From the NCBI RefSeq assembly GCF_000971395.1, contig NZ_BBME01000009.1, positions 434,001-498,000 of the forward strand: a stretch of 64,000 nt of DNA. The letters are read 5' to 3'. A program made the position numbers and the translations under genes. Shown one piece after another: positions 39,008-46,605 of this stretch. Each line of letters opens with the position of its first letter. Position 1 is the first letter of the stretch. This stretch comes from Demequina iriomotensis. GTDB lineage: Bacteria; Actinomycetota; Actinomycetes; Actinomycetales; Demequinaceae. Below the pieces are notes generated by a model. The model was not told the origin of the DNA. It made no database searches and worked only from the letters and a program-made list of their open reading frames with translations.

Positions 39008-39103
39008 TGACACTGACAACGGATCTCGCGGCGACACGCCGCGCGATGCGCGCCTGACGGCACGATGCGCGGCGTGTCGCGCCGGATTCCGTTGTCACTG
39101 TCA
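39008..39103. terminator. Long imperfect hairpin between convergent genes
   Basis: The left arm starts TGACACTGACAACGGAT and the right arm, read on the other strand, starts TGACAGTGACAACGGAAT. Pairing continues through GCGACACGCCGCGC. The arms are about 40 bp with a loop of about 15. The hairpin sits between the polyprenyl synthase stop (38994) and the RarD stop (39126), so it can serve both strands. It is much longer than a normal terminator stem. Confidence 0.7.
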
Positions 39104-39125
39104 CACGGGGAGGGCGGGCGGGCGC

Positions 39126-40079
39126 CTACACCGGCTCCGTCACCTCGCCCGACTCGGCCGCCCGGGGATCCCGCACACGAGCACGCGCCCGCCACGAGTC
39201 CACCGTGATGAGCACCAGCGCGACCCACACGAGAGCGAAGCCCGCCCAGCGGGCCGCCGGCATCGGCTCGTGGAAGTACCAGACGGCAAGCGCGAACGTC
39301 ATGGTCGGCGCGATGTACTGCAGCAGCCCCGAGATGTTGAGGGGCAGCCTGCGGGCCCCGGCCGCGAAGATGATGAGCGCGCCGGCGGTCCATGTGCCGG
39401 TGCCGAGCAGCATGACGTCGTGCCACGCGCCGAGCCCCTCGGCGCCTCGGGCGAACAGCGTCTGGTCGCCGGCGCGCGCGACCAGCACCAGCACCACGAT
39501 CGCGACGGGCAGCTGGATCGCCGTCTCGACGGTGAGACCGGTGAGCGCGTCCACCTGGTGCCCGACGGCCTTCTTGATGAACGAGTACAGCCCGAACGAG
39601 GTCGCCAGCACCAGCGAGATCCACGGCAGCCCGCCCATCTCGACCGCGAGCACCACCACCGCCAGCGCCGCGACCGCGATCGCGACCACCTGCAGGCGAC
39701 GCAGGTGCTCCCGCAGGAACACCACGCCGAGCGCGACCGTGAGGAGCGGGTTGATGTAGTAGCCCAGCGACGTGGACGCGACGCGATCGGTGACGACGGC
39801 GTAGACCATGACGCCCCAGTTGACCGCGATCAGCGCCGAGGCGGCGACCAGGCGCAGCATGACGCGCCCGTCCCGCACGACCGTCATCACGCGCGACCAG
39901 CCGCGGATCACGGCGACGATCGCGAGGCACACCACCAGCGACGAGATCGCGCGCCACGCGACGATCTCGAGCGCTCCGGCCGGCTCGAGGGCCGCCATGA
40001 AGATGGGGAACAGGCCCCAGATGAAGTAGGCCGATGCGCCGTACGCCAGGCCGCGGCGGTCGAGGGGGGAGGGGGTCAC
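39126..40079 (-). CDS. rarD: RarD-like EamA-family transporter
   Basis: This is a 317-residue membrane protein with about ten helices in two EamA repeats. RarD-type segments include GASAYFIWGLFPIF near the N-terminus, EIVAWRAISS, NWGVMVYAV, LGYYINPLL and LLQYIAPTMTFALAVW. The substrate is unknown; the name derives from the E. coli RarD family. The GTG start at 40079 has AGGAGG about 15 nt upstream, which is rather far, so the start is less certain than the family. Confidence 0.87.
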   Translation of the reverse strand: MTPSPLDRRGLAYGASAYFIWGLFPIFMAALEPAGALEIVAWRAISSLVVCLAIVAVIRGWSRVMTVVRDGRVMLRLVAASALIAVNWGVMVYAVVTDRVASTSLGYYINPLLTVALGVVFLREHLRRLQVVAIAVAALAVVVLAVEMGGLPWISLVLATSFGLYSFIKKAVGHQVDALTGLTVETAIQLPVAIVVLVLVARAGDQTLFARGAEGLGAWHDVMLLGTGTWTAGALIIFAAGARRLPLNISGLLQYIAPTMTFALAVWYFHEPMPAARWAGFALVWVALVLITVDSWRARARVRDPRAAESGEVTEPV

Positions 40080-40112
40080 CAGGAGATTCTTCCACCTCCT
40101 GGCACCCGCTCA

Positions 40113-40142
40113 GCAGGGCCAGTCGGTCTCGGCTGGCCCTGC
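40113..40142 (-). terminator. Terminator hairpin after the HlyD-like gene
   Basis: GCAGGGCCAG and CTGGCCCTGC form a perfect 10-bp stem around a 10-nt loop, placed 2 nt beyond the stop codon of the minus-strand gene at 40145. It would end the second glucan operon. No U-tract is present, which is usual in high-GC actinobacteria. Confidence 0.7.
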
Positions 40143-40144
40143 GA

Positions 40145-40870
40145 TCACAGCCCGATCTGGTGGATGAGGCTGGAGAGGGCGTCGCCGGGTCCTGCGAGGA
40201 AGCCGTCGTCGCGCAGGTGGAGCGTCGACAGCACGGGGGTGCCCGGCTCGACCAGCTCGTCGACCGAGCCCCACACCAGGTCGTCCGAGCTCACCCGCAG
40301 GGTCACGAGCGACTGGTCGCCCGCCTCCTCGACGTCCATCGCCGCGACCTGGCCCGTGAGGACCGTCGAGTCGGGCAGGCGGATGTCGACCTGGGCGACG
40401 TCGGTGATGCGCCCGAAGTCGAGCGTGCTCACCAGGTAGTCGGCCTGGACGTACAGGGTGTCCTGCTCCGAGATGGTCGCCACGGGGGAGCCCTGCCACG
40501 CATAGCTGCCGCGTCCCACGGGCAGCTCGGTGATCACGCCTGGCACGCTCGCTGACACCGTGAGGGTGCCCTCCTTCGACACGCCTCCGCGCCCGGTCTT
40601 CACCAGGCCCTCGGCGATGTCGCGCTCGAGCGTGGTCGAGGAGATGACCAGCAGCGGGTCACCCGGCTCCACCACGTCGCCCACGCCCACGTACACCTGG
40701 GTGACCAGGCCGCCGTAGTCGGTGCCCACGGGGTGCTCGACGGCGCGGATCGAGCCCGAGAGGCTGTCGACGCGGTGCTCGCGCTGGTTGAACACCACCG
40801 TGCCGAACAGCCCGATCAGCAGGACGGCGACGAGCCCGAGCCCGAACCGGAAGCGGTTCATCCATGACAT
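40145..40870 (-). CDS. HlyD-like membrane adaptor paired with the glycan synthase (copy 1)
   Basis: This is a 241-residue protein with one N-terminal membrane helix (FGLGLVAVLLIGLFGTVVF) and an extracytoplasmic biotinyl-lipoyl/barrel-sandwich domain. GTDYGGLVTQVYVGVGDVVEPGDPLL and PVGRGSYAWQGSPVATI are the two lipoyl halves. The C-terminal beta-barrel follows. It is the same length as the copy at 45880 and clearly its paralogue. It starts 25 nt after the GT2 stop. The general model is a membrane-fusion-like adaptor helping polymer leave the synthase, as Alg44 does for alginate. No outer membrane exists here, so it probably spans part of the cell wall. Confidence 0.85.
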   Translation of the reverse strand: MSWMNRFRFGLGLVAVLLIGLFGTVVFNQREHRVDSLSGSIRAVEHPVGTDYGGLVTQVYVGVGDVVEPGDPLLVISSTTLERDIAEGLVKTGRGGVSKEGTLTVSASVPGVITELPVGRGSYAWQGSPVATISEQDTLYVQADYLVSTLDFGRITDVAQVDIRLPDSTVLTGQVAAMDVEEAGDQSLVTLRVSSDDLVWGSVDELVEPGTPVLSTLHLRDDGFLAGPGDALSSLIHQIGL

Positions 40871-40895
40871 GCGGTGGTCTCCTGTCGGGTGGCGG

Positions 40896-43643
40896 TCACG
40901 ATGCGGGCGGCGCCGGCGGCTGCTCGGGCCGGGCGACCACGGTGGACGGTTGCGGTGCCGGGACGGTGCCCGGCTGGGGCGGCGCGGGCCAGGCGGCCTG
41001 CGGGGACGCGTCCGCGACCGGCGGCGCGGGCGGGTAGCCCGGCGGCGCATAGCCCGGCGGCGTGCCGTACCCCGGCGGGGGGTAGCCCGGCTGGCCGTAC
41101 GGCTGCGGCGCGTATCCAGGCGCCGGGTACCCGGGGGGCGCGTATCCCGGCGGCGGGTAGCCCTGCTGCCCATAGGAGGGCTGCGGGGCCGGCGGTGCCG
41201 GCTCGGGATAGCCGGGCATGCCGCCCGCCGGCTGCGCCGGGTACGGCTGCTGCGGGTACCCGGGCGGGCCGTAGCCGGGCGCGGGGAAGCCCGGGTAGCC
41301 GTACCCCGGGGGCGGGAAGCCCGGCTGCTGGCCGTATGGCGGGTACGGGTACGGCTGGCCCGGCTGCGCGGCCTGCGCATAGGCCGGCGCGGGAGCGCCG
41401 AACGGCGGATAGAGCGGCGCGGCCTCGCCCGCGGGCAGCGGCTCGTCGTCGCCCTGAGCGCCGTGCGGCACGTCGCCGGCGCGACGGCCATACGTCGACG
41501 GCGGGTCCGGCGGCAGGTCGACGATGGGCGCCTCGAGGTCGGCGGTCGCGTCGCCGGCGGTCGCCGCGGAGCCCTCCTGAACCTCCACCGACGCCGGCGC
41601 GGCCTCGGCCCCGGCCTCGGCCTCGGGCGCGTCGGCGACACCCGCATCGTCCTCCGCGTCGGCGGTCGGGGTCGGGGTCTCGGGCTCGTCCGCGGCGGCC
41701 GCCTCGACTGCGGCCTCGACCGGCGCGTCGACGTCGGCCACCTCGACGGGCGCGTCCGCCGCCACGTCCGCGACGACGGGAGCATCGTCCACGCCGGCGG
41801 CGGGCGGCGGCGCCACCGGATCGGTGGCGCGCGAGGGCCGGCGACCGGCGGGTGCGAGCGACGTCGCGGGCTCCGCGGCGCTCGAGGCGGCGCCTGACGA
41901 GGCCACGACTGCAGGAACGGCCGCCGGCGCATCGTCCGCGCTCGCGGAGGCGGGGCCCGCGCTCACGAGCGCGCCCTGCTCCGCGAGCCAGCCCGCGGCG
42001 GAGAGCATGTGCGCGAGCTCGAGGTCGAGCTCGCTGTCGTCGTCGTCAGCGTCCTGCGCCTCGCGCGCCTTGCGGCTGAGGCGAGGGCGCAGGTTGAGGC
42101 CCGCGGAGACCACGAACGCCCCGAGGATGACGGTGTTGAGCAGGTTCCACATGGTCGCGAGCGTGAGGAAGCCGTTGCCTACGTCACGCCAGATCGCGAC
42201 CCCCGAGGCGATGAGGAGGAACACGAAGAACAGCATCTGCGGGATCATGAAGTTGAACGGCGAGCTCTGCTTGAGCGTGCCGGTCGCCTGCCAGCCGACG
42301 TCCTTGCCGCGCAGGACGTTGAACAGGGCCTTCGTGTAGATGGGGAACGACACGGTCGCGAGGGTGAGCGTCTCCCAGCGGTACGTGCCGAGCGTGAACC
42401 ATGCGAGCACGATCTGCATGGCGTAGAAGCCGGCGTAGAACAGCGCCCACTCGAGCATCGTGATGGACAGCGACACGGGCCGGAGGTCGAAGAAGATCTC
42501 GAGCGGCGGCACCAGCAGCAGCGGGAGCGGCGCGATGCCGGTCAGGTAGAACGATGCGGTGGTGAGGTACTGCAGGCGCTGGTCGAGCGTGAGGTTCGAC
42601 TTGCGCGACAGCAGCGGGTGCGAGAACAGGATCTCGAAACCGCCCGTGGCCCAGCGCAGCTGCTGCTTGGAGAACGCCTCGACGTTGTCGGGCGCGTCGC
42701 CCACCGCGAGGACCTCGGGGATGAAGATGGACTTCCAGCCGCGCTCGTGCATCATGAGCGAGGTCCACACGTCCTCCGACTTGGAGTCGGTGTAGATGCC
42801 GTTGACGTCGAGGACCGCGCGGCGGCGGAACATCACGTTGGTGCCCACGCAGAAGGCCGCGTTGAAGCGGTTCTTGCCGGGCTGGACGAACCGGTAGAAG
42901 ACCGTCTGCATGTACGCGGCGCCCTTGGCGATCACCGAGTGCGCCTCGTTGCCGTAGCTCTGCGGCGTCTGCACGAACGCGAGGCGCGGGTCCACGAAGA
43001 AGGGCAGCGTGTGCTCGATGAAGTCGGGCTTGGGCACGAAGTCGGCGTCGAAGACGGCGAAGAACTCGCCCTTCGCGAGGGTGAGCGCGTGGTTGATGTT
43101 GCCGGCCTTCGCGCCGTTCGAGCTGAGGCGTCGCACGTACCTCACGCCGATGCGCGCGGCGAGGTCGCGGACCTCGTCGCTGCGGCCGTCGTCGAGGATC
43201 CACGTGCGGTGCTCGCCGCGCATCGCCTTCGCTGCGGTCGCGGTGCGCTCGATGACCTCGAGGGGCTCGCCGTAGACGGTGATGAGGATGTCGACCACCA
43301 CGCGCCGGCTGCCGAGGATGAGCGGCCACCGGGTCGGGTCGCCCGACGTGTGGCCGTACATCGCCGCGCGCGCCTGGTGCACCGCGAAGGTACGCGGGTT
43401 CTGGCCTCCCGCGAGGATGGTCCACATGGTCATGAGCGAGTGGACCACCAGCACGAGCTCGGCGGACAGGACCATGACGTACGGCAGCGGGTCGCCGCGG
43501 TTCGCGGGGTTGAGCAGGAACAGCGTGTAGGCGAGCACGCCGATGGTGGCGAGGATGACCAGGGTGATGAGGACCGGCGACTGCTCGGATCCCATGTGCT
43601 GGTGGTCCGAGCGCGCGTCGGCACGCGACGACGAAGACGGCAT
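40896..43643 (-). CDS. Processive GT2 glycan synthase with Pro/Gly/Tyr-rich tail (copy 1)
   Basis: This is a 915-residue cellulose/curdlan-synthase-like enzyme. Two helices open the protein (about 24-44 and 54-80). The catalytic domain has DDG (151-153), DAD (199-201), SED (289-291) and QQLRW (327-331), the D,D,D,QxxRW set of processive beta-glycan synthases. Four to six helices follow to about residue 570. An acidic Ala/Pro stretch (550-760) leads into about 140 residues of PPGYG/PGYP repeats. No PilZ domain is visible. The ATG at 43643 has GGAG upstream and is preferred over a TTG at 43670. It is downstream of an operator-like AAGCGCTT at 43828. The product is inferred to be beta-1,3-glucan from the GH81 gene next door. 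Confidence 0.88.
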   Translation of the reverse strand: MPSSSSRADARSDHQHMGSEQSPVLITLVILATIGVLAYTLFLLNPANRGDPLPYVMVLSAELVLVVHSLMTMWTILAGGQNPRTFAVHQARAAMYGHTSGDPTRWPLILGSRRVVVDILITVYGEPLEVIERTATAAKAMRGEHRTWILDDGRSDEVRDLAARIGVRYVRRLSSNGAKAGNINHALTLAKGEFFAVFDADFVPKPDFIEHTLPFFVDPRLAFVQTPQSYGNEAHSVIAKGAAYMQTVFYRFVQPGKNRFNAAFCVGTNVMFRRRAVLDVNGIYTDSKSEDVWTSLMMHERGWKSIFIPEVLAVGDAPDNVEAFSKQQLRWATGGFEILFSHPLLSRKSNLTLDQRLQYLTTASFYLTGIAPLPLLLVPPLEIFFDLRPVSLSITMLEWALFYAGFYAMQIVLAWFTLGTYRWETLTLATVSFPIYTKALFNVLRGKDVGWQATGTLKQSSPFNFMIPQMLFFVFLLIASGVAIWRDVGNGFLTLATMWNLLNTVILGAFVVSAGLNLRPRLSRKAREAQDADDDDSELDLELAHMLSAAGWLAEQGALVSAGPASASADDAPAAVPAVVASSGAASSAAEPATSLAPAGRRPSRATDPVAPPPAAGVDDAPVVADVAADAPVEVADVDAPVEAAVEAAAADEPETPTPTADAEDDAGVADAPEAEAGAEAAPASVEVQEGSAATAGDATADLEAPIVDLPPDPPSTYGRRAGDVPHGAQGDDEPLPAGEAAPLYPPFGAPAPAYAQAAQPGQPYPYPPYGQQPGFPPPGYGYPGFPAPGYGPPGYPQQPYPAQPAGGMPGYPEPAPPAPQPSYGQQGYPPPGYAPPGYPAPGYAPQPYGQPGYPPPGYGTPPGYAPPGYPPAPPVADASPQAAWPAPPQPGTVPAPQPSTVVARPEQPPAPPAS

Positions 43644-43825
43644 GAGGCTCCAGACGGGGGGACCAGGCAACGGGTGCGAGACGGACGGGGTCGATCGGCG
43701 CCGTTGCCGCCCGCGCGGGGCGCGGGTGACCGTGAGCAGGGCCGCGAGTCAGGCGGTGCCGGAACCCGGTGTCATCGTCCCGAGCGCACGATCGGTGACA
43801 TGGTGTCGGATTTCTCACAACTTCT

Positions 43826-43838
43826 ACAAGCGCTTTCG
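43826..43838 (-). promoter_or_regulatory. LacI-type operator upstream of the second glucan operon
   Basis: On the minus strand the site reads GAAAGCGCTTGTA around the palindrome AAGCGCTT (43828-43835). It resembles a catabolite-type LacI operator and shares its core with the site at 48672. It lies about 185 bp before the GT2 start, in the 266-bp spacer after the GH81 gene. The spacer otherwise shows two copies of TTTCTCAC and no gene. Confidence 0.55.
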
Positions 43839-43909
43839 CCTGATTCCCAGACTTTCTCACCCTCGATCGGGGGAGATATCGCTCGTATCCGTACAGACCG
43901 GGCGCGCGC

Positions 43910-45883
43910 TCAGCCGGCCGCCGCGATCCACGCGAGCAGCCAGGTGCGCGAGCTCCCGTCGTCGATCGCCTCGTCGGGGAGCGCGACCGCGGACTCCCAG
44001 GCGGCAGCGCGCTCCGCGTCTCCGGCGAGCGCACGGTACATCAGCAGATAGTCCGCGAACTGGTCGGGCCGGCTCCCGGCGCCCCACGCGGCGTCGACCG
44101 TGGCGACGATGCGCTCCGCCGGGATCGCGGCGAGGGTCGCCATCGACGTCGGCTGGCCCGGGATGATCTGGATGCCCAGCATGGCCGCGGGATCCGCGCT
44201 GAACCAGGTCGCGTAGTCGCGCTTGGCTCCCCATTCGATCGCGACGATGCCGTGGCCGTACTCGGGGAACGCCGCGAGGTTCGGCGCGAGCCACAGGCGT
44301 CGCGCCGCCTCGGACTCGGCGGACAGCATCCACCGTGCCGAGCCGCCCAGCTCGCCGTCGCCGCGCAGGTCCGCCCACAGCGCGACCGCGTTCCAGGCCA
44401 GCACGGCCTCCGAGCTCGACTCCTGGTTGTTGCCGTCCGCGAACGGGCTGATGCCGCTCGCCCACGAGTGGCCCTCGACCGGGTCGAACGCCCGCCGGAC
44501 GGGGAACGCGTCCGAGGTGCCAGGAGCGGCGATGTCCTCGGCGACCAGGTCCATCACGGGTCCGATGCGCGCGGCGAGGTCGGCGTCGCGTGCCCCGGCG
44601 ACCGCCGCGGCGTAGAGGAGGTACCCGTAGTGGAAGTGGTGGTCGTTGAACTGCTCCGAGCCGAAGGCGGTCGCGAGCCCCACCACGCCGCGCAGGGTGG
44701 CGTCGTACGTGAAGCACCGCTCCGCGCGCGCGATGCAGCCGTCGGGGTCGCCCCAGAGCTCGAGCTGCCCCGCCAGGGTGTCCTGCAGGCGCGACGCGAT
44801 CGCGTCCTCGCCCAGCGCATCGGCCACCTGCACGAGGTTGGCGAGGCGGTACAGGGCCTTCGCCCCGAAGTAGGTGTCGGCCGGCAGCTCGAGCGCGGCG
44901 TCCGCGTCCACGTCGAGCGCGGCCGTGATCTCCTCGCGCTCGGGTTCGGTGAGCGAGGCCAGGTCGAGCGAGGCGCTGGGGTCCACCAGCGGCACGTCCC
45001 ATGACACGTCGGCGGCGGCGCATACCGCGTACGTGCCGTGGATGGTCGCGTACGTGCCCAGGGTGCACTCGAGACCGTCCGCCCGGTCCTCCGGTACCGC
45101 GACCACCGTCGGCTCGTCGGCGTAGGTCACGGTAGTCGTCGCGACGTCCGCGAGGGTGTACGACGCGTCGGCGCTTCGCGCGACGGGCCCCAGCGCTGCG
45201 GCGAACGCGGCGGCGTCGCCGCCGTCGGGCACCGCGAAGAGCTGCGCCGAGCCGCCGGGGTCGAGCGTGAGCGACGTGCCGTCGACCGCCCCGTCGGAGA
45301 CCGCGATGCCGTACGTGGTCTCGGCGACGGTGGCCGTCGCGAGCCCGTCGCCCGCCGCGGCGAACGCGACCGAGAGCGTCGCCGTCGCACCGCCCTCGGT
45401 GGTGGTCGCGACCACCGGCACGCCCTGCGCGAGCACCGCGTCCGCGGCGCCGAGCGAGAGCGTGACGCCCACGGGCGTCGCCTCGGACACCTCGCCGTAC
45501 CCGCTCGCACCGTCGAAGGTCACGGTGAGGTCCGCGACCGCGGGTGCCAGGATCGCGTTCTCGGAGGCGACGGGCCGCGTGAGGCCCATCGTGAACCCTC
45601 CGTCGACGGCCTGGAAGGACAGCGGCGCGGGGAACACCGGCAGCCCGGGCTCGCCGAACGCGAGACCCGAGTACCAGCGGTTGGTGGGAGGCACCACGCC
45701 GTCCGCGACGCGCGCGGCGACGCCGGCGTCGGCCGCCGCAGGCAGGATCGACGGGTCCGGGGCGGACTCGCGCACGCCTGGGCCACCGGATGCGGTGGAC
45801 GATGCGCCGGGGGCGTCCGCGCCCGAGCATGCCACGAGCGCGAGGGCCGCTGCCGCGAGGGTCGCCATGGCGCGCGCCCTCAC
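43910..45883 (-). CDS. GH81 endo-beta-1,3-glucanase lipoprotein
   Basis: This is a 657-residue family 81 glycoside hydrolase. The signal peptide ends in lipobox LVAC (lipidated Cys19), so the enzyme is anchored on the outer face. GH81 hallmarks are FNDHHFHYG (412-420), GHSWASGI (471-478) and DGNNQESSSEA (483-493), the last containing catalytic glutamates. The N-terminal part is the beta-sandwich domain (NRWYSGLAFGEPGLPVFPAPLSF). GH81 enzymes cut beta-1,3-glucan. Its GTG overlaps the HlyD-like stop by 4 nt (GTGA), so it is made together with a glycan synthase and its adaptor. It may trim or release the polymer, or edit mis-inserted chains. Confidence 0.93.
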   Translation of the reverse strand: MRARAMATLAAAALALVACSGADAPGASSTASGGPGVRESAPDPSILPAAADAGVAARVADGVVPPTNRWYSGLAFGEPGLPVFPAPLSFQAVDGGFTMGLTRPVASENAILAPAVADLTVTFDGASGYGEVSEATPVGVTLSLGAADAVLAQGVPVVATTTEGGATATLSVAFAAAGDGLATATVAETTYGIAVSDGAVDGTSLTLDPGGSAQLFAVPDGGDAAAFAAALGPVARSADASYTLADVATTTVTYADEPTVVAVPEDRADGLECTLGTYATIHGTYAVCAAADVSWDVPLVDPSASLDLASLTEPEREEITAALDVDADAALELPADTYFGAKALYRLANLVQVADALGEDAIASRLQDTLAGQLELWGDPDGCIARAERCFTYDATLRGVVGLATAFGSEQFNDHHFHYGYLLYAAAVAGARDADLAARIGPVMDLVAEDIAAPGTSDAFPVRRAFDPVEGHSWASGISPFADGNNQESSSEAVLAWNAVALWADLRGDGELGGSARWMLSAESEAARRLWLAPNLAAFPEYGHGIVAIEWGAKRDYATWFSADPAAMLGIQIIPGQPTSMATLAAIPAERIVATVDAAWGAGSRPDQFADYLLMYRALAGDAERAAAWESAVALPDEAIDDGSSRTWLLAWIAAAG

Positions 45884-46605
45884 AGGCCCACCCGCCGGGC
45901 GAGGTCCCCGAGCGCCGCGGTCACGTCCGCTAGCGGGCCGTCGTCGCGCAGCCGCAGCGTCGCGTCGAGCGGGGTGCCCGCCTGGAGGAGGTCGGCCGGC
46001 GCGGCGTCGGCGAGGTCCTCCGACGCGACGCGCGCGGTCACGTGGGCCGCGCCCTCGACCGTCTGGACCTGGAGCTCCTCGACGGTGCCGCCCACGACGG
46101 TGCCGTCGGGCAGCCGCAGCTCCACCGGGGCCGCATCGGCGACGCGCCCGAAGTCGCGCGCGGTGAGGTCGAACTCCGCCTCGACGTAGGCGGAGCCCGC
46201 GCGGTCGATGGTGGCGATCACGGCGCCCGTGCCCGCGTAGGCGCCCGCGTCGACGTCGATCGCCGTGACGATGCCGTCGACGGCGGCGCGCACCGTGACG
46301 GTGCCGTCCTTCGCGAAGGTGCCCGTGACGGCGGAGGCCAGGCCCTGCCGGATGTCCCGGGACAGGGTGACGCTCTCGATGGTGAACAGGCGCTCGCCCT
46401 CGCGGACCGTGTCGCCCTCGTCGACGTAGCGCTCGAGCACGAGCCCACCGTAGTCGGTGCCCACGGCGTAGTGCTCCGTCTCGACCTGTGCCGAGGAGCT
46501 GAGCACCTGCGTCTGCCGCCGGTTGAAGACGAGCGTCGCGGCTGCGACGACCAGCAGGACCACCAGGAGCCCTGCGACGAGCTTGAACCGGTTCCCCCAG
46601 GTCAT
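45880..46605 (-). CDS. HlyD-like membrane adaptor paired with the glycan synthase (copy 2)
   Basis: This is a 241-residue paralogue of the protein at 40145-40870, with the same architecture. One membrane helix (LVAGLLVVLLVVAAATLVF) is followed by lipoyl-like halves GTDYGGLVLERYVDEGDTV and VDAGAYAGTGAVIATI, then a beta-barrel. Shared residues include NRF near the start, the EHxVGTDYGGLV block and LRDDG near the end. Its start overlaps the GT2 stop (ATGA) and its stop overlaps the GH81 start (GTGA). The three proteins are therefore translationally coupled and probably act as one export unit. Confidence 0.85.
   Translation of the reverse strand: MTWGNRFKLVAGLLVVLLVVAAATLVFNRRQTQVLSSSAQVETEHYAVGTDYGGLVLERYVDEGDTVREGERLFTIESVTLSRDIRQGLASAVTGTFAKDGTVTVRAAVDGIVTAIDVDAGAYAGTGAVIATIDRAGSAYVEAEFDLTARDFGRVADAAPVELRLPDGTVVGGTVEELQVQTVEGAAHVTARVASEDLADAAPADLLQAGTPLDATLRLRDDGPLADVTAALGDLARRVGL

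Noticed and set aside
40900-41400. Regular short repeats that could suggest a CRISPR or minisatellite
   Set aside because: They are in frame and encode PPGYG/PGYP protein repeats of the GT2 tail. Spacing is irregular and there are no unique spacers or cas genes.
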